In this document: piece by piece, positions 13,591 through 25,029 of the stretch | How positions within the stretch are numbered: position 1 is the stretch's first letter | Layout of the letters: each line of letters starts with the position of its first letter | Assembly (NCBI GenBank): GCA_027257055.1 | Contig: JAPVLO010000001.1 | Coordinates: forward strand, 15,089,501-15,153,500 | Length of the DNA stretch: 64,000 nt | DNA from: Cephalopachus bancanus | Taxonomy: Eukaryota; Chordata; Mammalia; Primates; Tarsiidae | Reading direction: 5' to 3' | Translations under genes and position numbers: made by a program | The notes under the pieces: generated by a model | Seen by the model: the letters and a program-made list of their open reading frames with translations, nothing else | Database searches by the model: none | Told to the model about the DNA's origin: nothing

Positions 13591-13984
13591 TGACACACAC
13601 AGCACGTAGTAGGACGTTGCTGATCACGTTAACCTGCAGGCTGTGCACGTGAACGTGTGTGTGTGCATGCATGTGTTCCTTCCCACACCCTGGGTTAAGT
13701 TATGGCAGTTACACTAGTCTGAGAGGTTGGTGCTGCTGGAAGCCGCCAGGCGGGCCCGAACGCAGTGGTCAACTCCTTCCCATTCTGCGCGGTCCACCTT
13801 CGCACCTCTGGCATCCAAAGTCTGCTCCCGTGTGCCCAGAGCCTGACTCACCCCAGAGGGGGCTCGCTGGGCCTCTCCCAGTTTAAAGACTTCCTCACCT
13901 GGCTCCTTGACTGGCCGTCCCACTATGCTCAACCCTGTCACCTTGGATTTGTATTGGAGGCCTCCAGAATAACTCGAAGCGCCC

Positions 13985-14542
13985 CTTTTTAAATTTTAGG
14001 GGTTTAATTGTAAAATATACATGGCATAAAATTTGTCACTTAAAGAACTTTTTAGCGTACGCTTCCATGGTATTGATACATTCACATTGTTTTTTGACTG
14101 TCGCCACCATCCACCCCAGAAGTCTTTTTCGCTTGTGGAATGGAAACTGTCCCCTGCCCCTCACCCCCCAGCCCTTGGCAGCCATCACCCTGCTTTCTGT
14201 CTCGAGGAGTATGACTGCCCTAGGGACCCCTCGTGAGTGGGATCACACAGGGTCTGCACTTCTGTGACCAGCTTCTTCCACACAGCACGCTGTCCTCAAG
14301 GTCACCCGTGTTACCGTGTGTGCCATGCTTCGTTTCTTGTTGGGGCTGAATCATATTCCGCTCTATGCAAACACCACCTTTGGTTCTCCCACTATCTGTC
14401 GATGAACACTTGGGTTGTACCTGCCTTTTGAGTACTGTGATGCCGCAGCTCACAGCACGAGTGTGCCAATCCTCCTCTCCATTTTTCTGAACACGGAGGC
14501 CGCAGTGGAATGGCTGGATCCTGGGGCCGTTCACTTGTTCCA
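13985..14542 (-). mobile_element. Old L1M 3' region, 5'-side part
   Basis: The plus strand shows the antisense of an L1M 3' end. Anchors are 'catggcataaaatttgtcactt', 'acattcacattgtt', 'caccatccacccc', 'cccagcccttggcagccatcaccctgctttctgtctc', 'gtgggatcacacagg', 'ctgtcgatgaacacttgggttg' and 'gtggaatggctggatc'. It continues after the Alu at 14936. Confidence 0.82.
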
Positions 14543-14934
14543 CTTTTGCAGGCTGGAGTGCAGTGGAACAGACATTACCACAGCCTCAATATCCTGGGCT
14601 TAGGTGCCTCCTGCCTCAGCCTCCCGAGTGGCTGGGACTACAAATGTGTACCACCACACTCAGCTAATTCCTAGAAATTTTGTAGAGACGTGGTTCGCTA
14701 CATTGCCCAGGCTGGTCTTAAACTCCTGGGTTGAAGCGATCCTCCCACCTCAGCCTCCTGAGTGACTGGGACTACAAATGTGCGCCACCACACCCGGCTA
14801 ATTCCTAAAATTTTTGTGGAGACGAGGACTCGCTATATTGCCTAGGCTGGTCTTAAACTCCTGGGTTCAAGCGATCCCCCCACCTCAGCCTCATAAAGTG
14901 CTGGGGTTGCAGATGCGAGCCACCACACCCAGCC
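14543..14934 (-). mobile_element. Trimeric Alu (internal tandem duplication)
   Basis: A reverse-orientation Alu in which about 134 bp of the middle and left arm occurs twice. 'gggactacaaatgtgtaccaccacac...ctggtcttaaactcctggg' at about 14621-14754 is repeated at 14755-14889, before the terminal 'aagtgctggggttgcagatgcgagcc'. The two units share derived features such as 'actacaaatgtg' and 'ctaattccta(g)aaa'. Duplication within the element is therefore more likely than two insertions. Confidence 0.85.
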
Positions 14935-14935
14935 T

Positions 14936-15070
14936 GTCTCATTAATTTTTAGAAATAATAGCCATTCTAACAGGTGTGGAGGGCATCTCATTGTGGTTTT
15001 GCTTTGCGTTTCCATAGTGATTAGTGACGCAGGGCATCTTTTCATGTGCACGCCACTTTTGATCATTTAG
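14936..15070 (-). mobile_element. Old L1M 3' region, continuation
   Basis: The sequence 'agccattctaacaggtgtgg...catctcattgtggttttg...tagtgattagtgacg...catcttttcatgtgc' is the next part of the L1 interrupted at 14542. The Alu between them is thus a later insertion. Confidence 0.8.
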
Positions 15071-15269
15071 GTGTGCCTTTTTTTGGTGAGTGGTGGTAGG
15101 CCTGACTTTGTTAGGGTTGCTTTTCCAAAAGTAGCCACGAAACGCACAGCTGTCCATGGAGGTGACCTGCCGGAGGACTTCAGAGACGGCGCTCATCACC
15201 TTGCTCCCACTCCTCCCCTCCCTTGATTCAGCTTGAAGAGAGAAGGCCCCAGTCTCCAGACGCTGCCCG

Positions 15270-16272
15270 CTGGGCTTTCTGTCCTCATCCTGCTGGTCTT
15301 CCTGCTCCCACCCCTTGGGCTTCCTGTCCCTGCCCTGTTGGACTTGCTGTCCCCGTCCTGTTGGTCTTCTTGTCCCTACCCTATTGAATTTCCTGCCTCT
15401 GCCCTGTTGGACTTCCTGTTCCTATTCCGTTGGACTTGTTGTGGCCACTCCACTGGGCTTCTTATACCTGCCTCGTTGGGCTTCTTGTCCGTACCCCATC
15501 AGACTTCCTGTCCCCACCCTGTTGGTCTTCCTCTTCCCACCCCTTGGGCTTCCTGTCCCTATTCTGTTGGTCTTCCTGTCCCCACCCCATTAGACTTCCT
15601 GTCTCCACTCTGTTGGACTTCCTGTTCCTATTCCGTTGGACTTGTTGTGGCCACTCCACTGGGCTTCTTATACCCGCCTTGTTGGACTTCCTGTCCGTAC
15701 CCCATCGGACTTCCTGTCCCACCCTGTTGGTCTTCCTCTTCCCACCCCTTGGGCTTCCTGTCCCTATTCTGTTGGTCTTTCTGTCCCCACCCCATTGGAC
15801 TTGCTGTCCCCATCCTGTTGGTCTTCCTGTCCCTACCCCATTAGACTTCCTGTCTCCACTCTGTTGGACTTCCTGTTCCTATTCCGTTGGATTTCTTGTG
15901 CCTACTGCACTGGACTTCTTGTCCCTGCCTCAGACTTCCTGTCTGTACTCCATCGGACTTCCTGTTCCCACCCTGTTGGTCTTCCAGTTCCCAACCCTCG
16001 GGCTTCCTGTCTCTACTCTGTTGGGCTTCCTGTCCCCATCCCATTGGATTTGGTGTCCCCATCCTGCTGGTCTTCTTGTCCCTACCCCATTGGACTTCCT
16101 GTCTCCACTCTGTTGGACTTCCTGTTCTGCCCTGTTGGACTTCCTGTTCCTATTGCATTGACTTGTTGTGCCTGCGCCGTTGGACTTCTTGTCCCCACCT
16201 CATTGGACTTCCTGTCCGTACCCCATCAGACTTCTTGTCCCTGCCCCTTTGGACTCCCTGTCCCCATGCCTT
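15270..16272 (+). repeat. 23-bp minisatellite with higher-order structure
   Basis: About 43 tandem units of roughly 23 bp with the pattern gttgg(a/t)cttcctgtcc(c/t)(t/c)acccc, some units 22 bp. Unit variants recur in blocks: the gttgtggccactcc variant at 15429 recurs at 15635, and the cctcttcccaccccttgggc pair at about 15530 recurs at 15736. Both give a 206-bp higher-order period. A stop-free unit whose length is not a multiple of 3 keeps all three plus frames open. That explains the 200-250 codon frames, which are not genes. Confidence 0.95.
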
Positions 16273-18913
16273 CTCCCGTGCCCATGTGCTCTGCCCTCTG
16301 CGTGAGCCCACATCACCACCCACGGACGACTGGACCCTGGGCCCTGGCAGCCCTGGGTGGACGTTCCCACAGTGGGCAGTGATGGCGACCCTGAGCCTGC
16401 TCTCCCGCCAAGCTGTTCCAAGGAGCAAGGGGACGAGCATCTCCAGCCTGCTAAGTGAGTATAAAAACGGGAACAGAAATAAGGACCCGGGGAAACAATA
16501 CGGAATGTGAAAGACACTAAATAAAATGAGTGAAAAATAGTCCGTCAGCTGGATGAGGACGAAAATGAAACGACTGAAAAACATTCCGAGCAGATCCTGC
16601 TGATCGTCGCCAGAAAGCCGCTGAGTGGAGCTCACTGAAGCGGCCTGCGCATTTTAATCTTTTGAAGCGGCAGACCAGGTGCTGGTGGAGTCTATTCTGG
16701 GAGAGAAGACATCACCGCGCACGGACTGAGCTGCGTGGATCCAGGCGCGCGAGTCGGGGGGTCTGCGCGGGTAGCTGGGGTTCAGCCTTCAATGGAGACG
16801 CCATCGTTTGTGTAGGGGCCTGCCTTCCCACAAACCCACCTCCTGCCGATAATTATCGATCTAAGGGTGGGAAGGATGGGTGGAAGCCCCCAGCCCATCA
16901 CTGCCTCCGGCGTGGAAACGTGAACATCCCTGGCAGGGCTACGTGGTTATGGCAGGGAAGGACACAGGGTCCGTGCAGAGAAACATGTGCTGAAAACCCA
17001 GGATTTCCACCCGTTATAAAGGCAACTTTGTGTGAAATATTTAGCCTTGCTACACACTAGGACTCTAAGCTACATGCTGAAGGTAATGTGCGTGGAGAGT
17101 TATTAAAGTTAACTGCAATCAAGAATATAACTTGTATCACTCGTGACCTGGAGTGTCGTAGGTGTTTTGATCATGATCACAATTTGATGCAGCTGGTCAG
17201 GAGACTATTCCCTGGATAAGAGTAGTAGACAGTTTGAAATTCAAGGCCAAGTGGCCTTAGGGTGACTCATTATTTCGGGGTGTCTATTTTGTTAATGGGG
17301 ATTTCATATATTCCTTACTGATTAAGATAGGTTTGTTGTGGTGGTTGCAGTTATTTTTCTAAGCATGTAACAATATTAATAGCCCAAAATAATAATATAC
17401 CTTTCACGTTCTAACACAGGCACTCCTTATTTCAGGCTTAAGTGCTATTGCATTGGATGGAGAGTGACTTCAGGGAGCGTTCCTGTTACCTCAGGAGTTT
17501 GCTAAGGAGAGAACCAATTCGAAGGAGCATTCAGTATGATACTCTGTAAACTATTCCAAGGACAGAACCAGATGAAAAGTGTCTTCATTCCTGTGTTGTC
17601 TTACGAGTTCTTTACATTTATGCTTTCTCACTCTTACTTTTCTTTTAATCCTTTGTTCACTTCATCTTTTGTCATTTTAGCATGTATTTATCTGCAGTTA
17701 TTTTTACCTTTAAGTTTCTTTAAACTCCTCCTGTAAATCTACATTTTTCTGATTAGAAGAACACAGTGCTATCTCTTGAAGTCACCTACAGCAGAAGTCC
17801 CTCTTCCCCGACTTACCACATCAACCTTCTTAGCCTCTGATGATATAGTCTGTGGTTTCAGACGGAGATTATTGTGGTCAATTTACAACCCTATTAAAAC
17901 ATGACCCAAGGAGTCTAGTCTCACAGAAGCTTTGTGGTCCAAAAGGAATACTCCACAAAAGGAGGATTTGTTTAAAATAGCCAAATCCCTTATTACCTAT
18001 CTCATCCCACTGTTGGGGCTCTGGAGAAACAGCACTTCTTCAAAAAACCCCCAGTCCTCTCCCGTCTGCTTCTTTTCTCCATCAACTTCTCTAACACCAC
18101 TTTTGAATTCTTTAAAAAATGGATGCTTCCATTCCTAACCTTCACATTTCTGTGTCTTCCTTGGGTTTGGTAATCCAAATTCCAGTCCCCCAGTTAGTGT
18201 AACAGTGGAAGAACACTCTTGGTGAGCAGAAGGAGAAAAACAAGAATGAGCACAACTGGAATGTGCATCCTGGTTGCTCCTTTATTTTTCTGGGATACAT
18301 TCCTGGTTTTTTTTTTTAAGAGTACACCCTAAGTAAAATCTCTTTGCATGTGCATGTTGGAAAGTGTATCTTTAAGCCTTAAGCCTTTGCATTCAGTTGT
18401 TTATAGTTAGGCAGACATACAAACCTAGCTTGATAAAAATACCCAGTGGCTGAAGACTTTGATTCTGTTGTCTTCTAGTAGTTAGCAACTAAGATAAGGG
18501 ACTGGCACCAATAGGAAATAGTAGAAACTCCTTTTTTTTCCCACCCGGAAGTTTTTAGGATATCTTCTTTGATATTCTGACATTTCTCTTTCATTCTGCT
18601 AGTACTTGGTGGCTTGACATTCTAGTTCCAAGATGTTTTCTTGTATTATATCTTGGATGATTTTCCCTCCATCTTCTCTAGTCTTTCTTTCTGGGTCTCT
18701 TTGGAGGATGCAGCCTGGAGAAATGTGTTCTGCTCTCCCTGGCTCTTGGACCACCACATAGGCCACCGCCTGGGAACCCATGCAGCACTGGGAGAAGAAG
18801 GGCTTGGAGGGCATGGCTTACCCTTGTGTCTTCGTGCATGGAGGGGTGTGTCTTGTCCTTGACCTGCTTTTCTGTTCCTTACTGCTTCTGTCATCAGCAT
18901 GGCAAAATCTAGA
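16273..18913. other. Unassigned stretch, AT-richer from about 17050
   Basis: The stretch 16273-17050 is mixed, and 17050-18600 is clearly AT-richer than its surroundings. The latter has polypyrimidine/A-rich patches such as the T run at about 18307 and the 'cctttttttt' at about 18531. An old L1 or LTR origin is possible, but I cannot name a family. The frame at 16662-17060 (132 codons) has no recognisable domain. Confidence 0.45.
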
Positions 18914-19134
18914 GCAGTTGTTTTCCATTAGGGAGAGTTTTGCCCTGTTCCCCCAGCACTGACCGGGGATGCCTAGTAATCTCTAGACAGTTTTAGTTTT
19001 CATACTGTGGTGGGTGGGGAGAGACTGACATCTGGTGGGTAGAGCCAGGGATAATCCTATGATGTCCAGGACAATTCTCCCAACCAAGAAAGATCTGGCC
19101 TGAGTGTCAGAAGTGCTGAGGTGGAGAAACCCTG
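18914..19134 (+). mobile_element. MER20-like hAT-Charlie DNA transposon
   Basis: The 221-bp block starts 'gcagttgttttcc' and ends 'gaggtggagaaaccctg', which is the inverted-terminal-repeat pattern of this family. In between are 'gagttttgccctgttcccccag', 'tagtaatctctagacagtttt', 'catctggtgggtagagccaggg', 'aatcctatgatgtccaggacaattc' and 'ctggcctgagtgtcagaagtgc', in family order. Its length is close to the roughly 219-bp consensus I recall. It is non-autonomous, so no transposase is expected. MER20 copies are known to have been co-opted as mammalian enhancers; nothing here shows that for this copy. Confidence 0.8.
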
Positions 19135-19439
19135 TTCCAGAGGATGAGATTATGGTGAAATTCTGGAGGAAACAGGTCAAGGAGCTGACCACCTGGCTCC
19201 AGTCTCTAGGCCAGAGAAGAAAAAGGCAATGTGTGCTCCTGTGCAGCCAGCCCAGACCGGTGTCAGAAGACCTGGAGATGAACCACTTCTGGGGTAGCCC
19301 TTGACCTCCCTTCCCCAAAAGTTGCCCGAGCTGAGCGATTGGGTGACAGTAGCGAGATCTAGCATTCCGTAAATCTCGTTCAAACTCTGGCTTAAAACAA
19401 CAGAGGCATGCAGTCGATTTTTACTTACACCTCTGTGTT

Positions 19440-19830
19440 CAGTGCAGGGATACGGCAGCAGAGAAAGGATGTAGTCCCTGTCCAGAGTGAGTGGAGTCTG
19501 GATGGGGAAAGGAGAGAATTACGTAGACAATAATGACAGCGTTGTGGGCTCTTGTGGGGGAGAATGGGAACTCAGGGAGATTGGTAGCAGTCCAGGGACA
19601 AGGGGAGGTGTCTGGCTCTCTGGAGAAGTGGTGTTTAGGGGGAAAATGACTCAGCAGAAGAAAGTGTCCAGGCAGGTGGAGCAGCACGTGCCAAGGCTCA
19701 GAGACAGGGAAGGCATCCACATTACAAGGAGTAGAGAGAATTCCAATGTGGGTGGAGCATCCATGAGAAGAGGGGACGTGCCAGGAGTCCAGGCTGGAAG
19801 GAGGGCAGGCTAGGCCGTAGAGAGCTGCTG
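19440..19830 (-). mobile_element. L2 LINE fragment
   Basis: The antisense L2 pattern is visible: 'gggatacggcagcagagaaagg', 'gtccctgtccagagtgag', 'gtccaggcaggtggagcagcacgtgccaaggctcagag' and 'gcatccatgagaagagg...gtccaggctggaaggag'. It is diverged and non-coding. Confidence 0.65.
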
Positions 19831-20732
19831 AGGCCAGTGGGCGTGGGGTGATTTAGTGTCGACCGGGTGGGCCACCGCACCCTGGGTTGTGAGGCCACGT
19901 GGATGCCTGTGCTCCTGGGCCGAGTGAGCTCATGGGTGACGCCTCAGTGTGTGGGATCAGCCTGGGTGCCCTCGACCTGCGCCTTCTTCCCGGCTCAGTC
20001 TTCAAGCCCAAGAGGCGAGGTCCTCTCCTCTGTGTGTAACTTCAGGGGAAACTCTTCACTCATGGATCGGTAAAACACACATGCTTCCGTGACACAGTCC
20101 GCTTCTCTGCTGTTCCTAGATGTTATTATACAAAACAGAACACACACTAGATGTTTCGACGCAATAATCCTGCACACACTTGATTTTCTTTGTTTTCTCG
20201 CACATGAGCAAATGTTTCTCGCCGCGTTCCTGCTCACAGCTGACCTTCGTGGCGGCGGGTTCGGTGGCCTCTGCCGAGCCTAGCTGAGCTTCAGGGTCCA
20301 CGCGTGCCACGGCTGCTGCAGCTGCGCTCCTTGCATACCAGGGTCGTGGAAGGCATTCTCTCCTCGTGGTTTTGTTTGAGGCTTGCATTTCGTGTCTGGC
20401 TTTTTAAGAATACGGAATCTCGGATGAATCCGGATATTAACCGAATCTTTACATTTTTCTGGGGCATGTATGTGAAACTTCTGATGCATAATGAGAAAAT
20501 GGTGTTAATATGGGAGGGGGAGGGGGGAGACCAAGGGAGAGATGGATTTATCCGTGGTGGAGTCTCTCATGGGGACACAGCTACATGCAGAGTTGCCAGG
20601 AAGGGAATTTTTTAAGCCTCCCCTTTCCGTGTAGAATTTCTCCAGCTTCGATGTCTTGTATATCTGCTAGATAACTTTTTTTCTTCCAGTCAAAAAGACT
20701 GTCCATCTATGTCTTTAAATAAGTTCTCTCTC
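19831..20732. other. Unassigned sequence
   Basis: Mixed single-copy sequence with a short G-rich run at 20511-20528. No recognisable gene or repeat family. Confidence 0.45.
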
Positions 20733-20770
20733 TCTTCCTCCTGTCTCTCAGTCTCTCTCTCTCTCTCTGT

Positions 20771-20812
<42 letters not shown>
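20733..20812 (+). repeat. (CT)n(CA)n compound microsatellite
   Basis: A CT-rich run (about 20745-20768) passes through 'tgtga' into about 20 CA dinucleotides (about 20771-20811). A length-variable locus is expected. Confidence 0.95.
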
Positions 20813-20813
<1 letters not shown>

Positions 20814-21659
20814 CCACACGTACATACCAGAAAACTCAGGGGCTCAAGGAACTTCCCCTTTGCTCTTGACTATTATTTGGAGGTGGGTGTGGAGCAGCAG
20901 GCCAATGCTGCTGCGGGCCTCGGTCCGACGTGGGGGCTGGTCTTAGCGCAGAGTTGCCGGGGATGGACATCGGGCGCCGAGGCCCTCTGTGGGCGAAGGT
21001 GTGACTGCCTCTCAAACGTCTCAGACCTCCTCTCTGCCCTTGTATTCCGTGTTAATCTGGGAACTGGATTCCATGAGACGGGCCGGCTCTCTCGGTCCAG
21101 AAGGACTGACTGAATTTCTCTGCGTCTACTTCACAGGCCTGGGTAATAGCCCAGCCACTTGTCTAGAAATGACAGGTGACAGGAAGCCCCTGTGTGCGTC
21201 CTGCCCGCCTCCCAGACGCTCACGGAGCCGTGTGCAAACAGAAAGAACTCTCTCCCTCCTGTTGCAACCACCGCAACAAAGTCCCCTGCCAGCAGACACC
21301 CGCCACATGGCGAGTTGCTTGGACTCTGTGTTTGCTGGCATGGAGTCCCGCACCACACGCGCAGGCCGTGTTCTGCGCCGTCTGCAGAAAGCTTTAGGGC
21401 CCTGCCACGGTGGGCAGCCCATACCATGAACCGTGGCCAATCCGTGGCTCCGTCTTTGATCTTTACGATGTGCGGTCGTTCTTCCAAGGGCCAGTCTCTG
21501 ACGTGAGTTGTCTCATGCAGTGGCCGCAGATGGGTAAGGCTGTGACCTTGACGGGTCTGAGGCTGGTTTTTCCTGGGGAGATGCTTAGGACAACATCCGA
21601 GCGCAGCAACCTTCCAGCCACACGTCCTCAGATAGTGCTGCCCGGGTCTCATGGATTCA
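20813..21659. other. GC-rich sequence without a gene
   Basis: Overlapping open frames on both strands (up to 173 codons, minus) in CpG-containing DNA. No domain is recognised. Confidence 0.45.
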
Positions 21660-21906
21660 GTTCGCGACTTTTCTTTTTTTGAGTTGGAGTCTCACTCTGT
21701 CGCCCAGACCGGAGTGCAGTGGCCGCTCCCGGCCACGCCGCCTCGACCTGCTGGGCTCCGGCGATCCTTCCGCCTCAGCCTTCCGAGTAGCTGGAACTAC
21801 AGGCGCGTGCTACCACGCCCGGCTCATTTTGATTTTTTTTATTGTAGAGATGAGGTCTTGCCAAGTTGCCCAGGCCTGAGCCTGCAGGTTCGCGACTTTT
21901 CTTTTT
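21660..21906 (-). mobile_element. 5'-truncated young Alu, 19-bp TSD, inverted 5' tip
   Basis: The flanking 19-mer gttcgcgacttttcttttt lies at 21660-21678 and 21888-21906. Between them is the right arm, the linker and part of the left arm in reverse. At the 5' junction (about 21875-21887) the sequence cctgagcctgca reads in the Alu sense direction, opposite to the rest. This looks like a very short 5' inversion of the twin-priming type. The first 60 or so bases of a normal Alu are missing. Confidence 0.88.
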
Positions 21907-22350
21907 AATTTAACTTTTAAAATTTTAGATTCAGGGGATACAAGTTCATGTGTGTTGCATGGGTGTGTTCCCTACCGGGGGGATCGGGTGTGGGGTGCCC
22001 CCATTCCCCAACAGGGCACGTGGCATCCGCTAGGCCGCTTCGGAGGCCCCGCCCACCTCCCTGCCCCCTTCCCTCGGTGTCCCCGGCGGGGTGTCCTTTC
22101 CATCTTTGTGGCCATGAAGCTCCCACATGTAAGTGAGACCATGCGGTGCTTGCTTTTCCATCTCGGAGTGATTTTGCTTGGGCCGACGGTCTCCGGCTCC
22201 CTCCGGGTCGCTGCAAATGCCACGATTCTGTTCTTCTTTCTGGCTGTGTACACTCCACGGTGTAAAGGTACCACGTCTGTCTTCATCCAGCCAACCCCAG
22301 ATGGGCACTGGGCTGGTTCCAGCGACTCCTTCTTGAGGTGGGCCTCGTGG
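21907..22350 (-). mobile_element. L1 3' UTR / 3' end
   Basis: Antisense L1 3' end. It runs 'tttaacttttaaaattttagattcaggggatacaagttcatg', then a C-rich part (22010-22080), then 'ccatgaagctcccacatgtaagtgagaccatgcggtgc', 'ctgtgtacactccacggtgt' and 'ccagatgggcactgggctggttcc'. These parallel the L1 tail at 7.22-7.6 kb but in an older, more CpG-rich form. The Alu at 21660 inserted at its 3' edge. Confidence 0.8.
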
Positions 22351-23873
22351 GCGCCAGGCATTGCTCCGGGGCTGGGAACGTAAGACCCTCAAGGGAGCCA
22401 CAGACTGTGGCCTGTCCTTCGAACACGTGCCGTCCCCATGCATTGTTCCGGCGCCTTTTGGGGGGTACGTCCTGGGCTCTGTGATGGAGAACTGCTGCTG
22501 CCGGCCCCTCTCGCCGGGTAAAAGCCAGGTCAGGGTTCCGGGGTCCCCTTGTGATTCCTCAGGTGCTTGCTGGGGGCTGGACGATGTCTTGCCGACCATC
22601 CTGCAAGGAGGACGGAACCTTGCTTTTGACGGGAGGTTGGACGGGCTGGCTCCTGGGCCTGACGCTGATACTGCGTGATGATTTTATTAAGTCGCCGTCA
22701 GGAGAGAAGCAGAGTGTAGTGTCATTCCTAGACCTCACCAAGTGCTGGGTAAAACAGAGGCGTCGCCGTCATAACTACCAGCTGTTCAGTGACTTCCTGA
22801 GAACCCCAAGGCCTCCCTCTTCCCGTCCATCGTTCTCAAGCCCATTCTCTGAATTTCAGTCTCTGCTTACAAATTCCGAGAGAAAAACCATCTTGTCACA
22901 GCTGGGTTCTCCACAGTAGACTGGAGGCAATCGTCCATCAAGTGTTTCTTGAACGCAGGCCTCACACAGGCACCGCTGAGGGTCATTTTCAGGGAAGTCC
23001 TCGGGCCGCACCTGGAGGGACCTGGAAGTCCAGAGGGCATCGGAGAGTCCTGTGTCCTGGGACATGCACTCAAGCTTGCAAGGGTGGATCTGCTGTGCTG
23101 GGCTGATTCGCTAAGGCCTTCCCTAGGCCAGAATGTGCGGGGACAAGGATGGGCGCATGGATGCTTCCAGACGGGGCTCTGCGTCGGGACTGCCTCCCAG
23201 CTGCCGGGTGAGTGGAGGGGCTCTCAGGGTGTGGCTGCTGCCCGGGATGCCACAGGGCACAGCATCCTCGGTGGGCACATGCTGGTGCCCCGTAGAGTCC
23301 CCTCCCCACTCGGAGGCCCTCCCTTTCCCAATGTCCATGTTCAATCCAACAGTCTTTAAGAAGCTGACAATGAGAAGGAAAGCACCCTCAAGTTTAGATT
23401 AAAGAGAAAAAACCCCCAAATGGAGTTTCTCTATTTTTTCTGTCCGGGCATAGAATGGAGACATCTGTGACCCGGTGTTTCCTCTGGGCGTGGATAACAC
23501 GCTGGCGCCGCTGTTAGAAGACGCCACCTCCAGCCAGCTCTCTGTGGAGAAGGACTCACCAGGGACACTGGCTGTCTGTGTAGGGAGCCCTTTCACAGTC
23601 GCGGCGAGGCTGTGGTGATGTCTGTTTGTGAAACGGAGGCTGCAGGGTTGAGACCAAGGTCAGGTCTGAATCTGCGGATCCCGGTGTCAACTTTTGGGAC
23701 CAGTGATGTCAGAAAACAGGGCAATCATACTTGAGTTGTGGACTCCCAGGGCCAGGCAGGACCCCAGGGTATACTTGGATTGCTTCTCGTCCAGCCAGCA
23801 GCCCTCTCTCCACCCAGCAGCGCCGCCAGGGTCGAGGGGCCGCACGGTTCATGAGCCTGCCCTGGCTTCCAGT
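22351..23873. other. Unassigned sequence
   Basis: About 1.5 kb of mixed sequence with no recognisable repeat, coding domain or RNA gene. Confidence 0.45.
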
Positions 23874-24129
23874 AGGTTTCTTTTTCTTTTTGTTTGTTTG
23901 TTTTTTTGAGCTGGAGTCTCACTCTGTCGCCCAGACTGGAGTGGAGTGGCCGCTCCCGGCCACCGCAGCCTCGACCTGCTGGGCTCCGGCGATCCTTCCG
24001 CCTCAGTCTTCCAAGTAGCTGGAACTACAGGCGTGCGCTACCACGCCCGGCTAATTTTTGATTTATTGTAGAGATGAGGTCTCGCCAAGTTGCCCGGGCG
24101 GGTCTCAAACCCGCGGGCTCAGGTTTCTT
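23874..24129 (-). mobile_element. 5'-truncated young Alu
   Basis: Flanked by aggtttctt at 23874-23882 and 24121-24129. The reverse Alu runs from a T/G-rich tail to 'gggtctcaaacccgcgggctc' and stops there. The left arm therefore starts at GAGCCCGCGGG, and the first 60 or so bases are missing. This is the same breakpoint as at 21.9 and 28.6 kb. Confidence 0.88.
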
Positions 24130-24189
24130 ACTTTTTTCTTCTCTAAGTTTTACCTGTTGGCTTTCAGATTACTCTCAGATATTCACAGA

Positions 24190-24400
24190 CCCTGTCTGTC
24201 CTCACAGGCACGAGCACATGTATCATATATGTGTACATATACACACATTAAATACATGCATTGACATACACATCATATAGCTGTATGTCTACCTGCATAC
24301 ACATGTCATATCATAGATATATATATACACACACACACACATGTTCTCATATAAATGCAAACACACACATTTCACATATATCTGAACACACGTATCTGAA
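24190..24400 (+). repeat. (CA)/(TA)-rich microsatellite tract
   Basis: Impure alternation of 'acatata', 'cacacac' and 'catatat' units, with runs 'atatatatatacacacacac' around 24318-24338. An AT/CA-rich alternating purine-pyrimidine tract. Confidence 0.8.
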
Positions 24401-24437
24401 GCTACCCAAGGACTTCCTCACCCTCGTCCTTCCCATA

Positions 24438-24612
<175 letters not shown>

Positions 24613-24900
24613 TTTTGAGTTGGAGTCTCACTCCATCGCCTAGGCTGGAGTGCAGTGGCACACTCATGGCCACCCCTGAATCGACCTGCTGGGCTCAGGT
24701 GATCCTTCCGCCTCAGCCTTCCAAGTAGCCAGAACTACAGGTGTGCACTACCATGCCCAGCTATTTAAAAAAAATTTTATTGTAGAGACCAGGTCTTGCC
24801 AAGTTGCCCAGGCTGGTCTCAAACCCGCGGGCTCAGGCAATCCACTCACCTTGGCCTCCCAAAGTGCTGGGATGACAGGCTTGAACCACCGTTCCCGGTC
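24613..24900 (-). mobile_element. Nested young-type Alu
   Basis: A complete reverse dimer ('tttttgagttggagtctcactcc' to 'gaaccaccgttcccggtc') placed in the linker of an older Alu. 'ctaatt' is present on both sides. The host was therefore inserted first. Confidence 0.88.
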
Positions 24901-25029
24901 TAATTATTATTATTATTATTTCTTGTCTCGCTATGTCGCCTGGGCTGGTTCAAACCCCTGGCCTCAAGTGATCCTCTCGCCTTGGCCTCCCAAAGCTCTG
25001 GGATTACAGGTGTGCGCCTCCGTCTGGCC
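24901..25029 (-). mobile_element. Older Alu, left arm (host, continued)
   Basis: It resumes with an (ATT)n stretch (24902-24920), then 'tcttgtctcgctatgtcgcctgggctgg' and ends 'ggtgtgcgcctccgtctggcc'. Confidence 0.85.

Noticed and set aside
15233..16510. Four overlapping plus-strand frames of 203-248 codons with a hydrophobic repeat
   Set aside because: All three plus frames are open because the 23-bp unit lacks stops. The frames are shifted versions of the same repeat.
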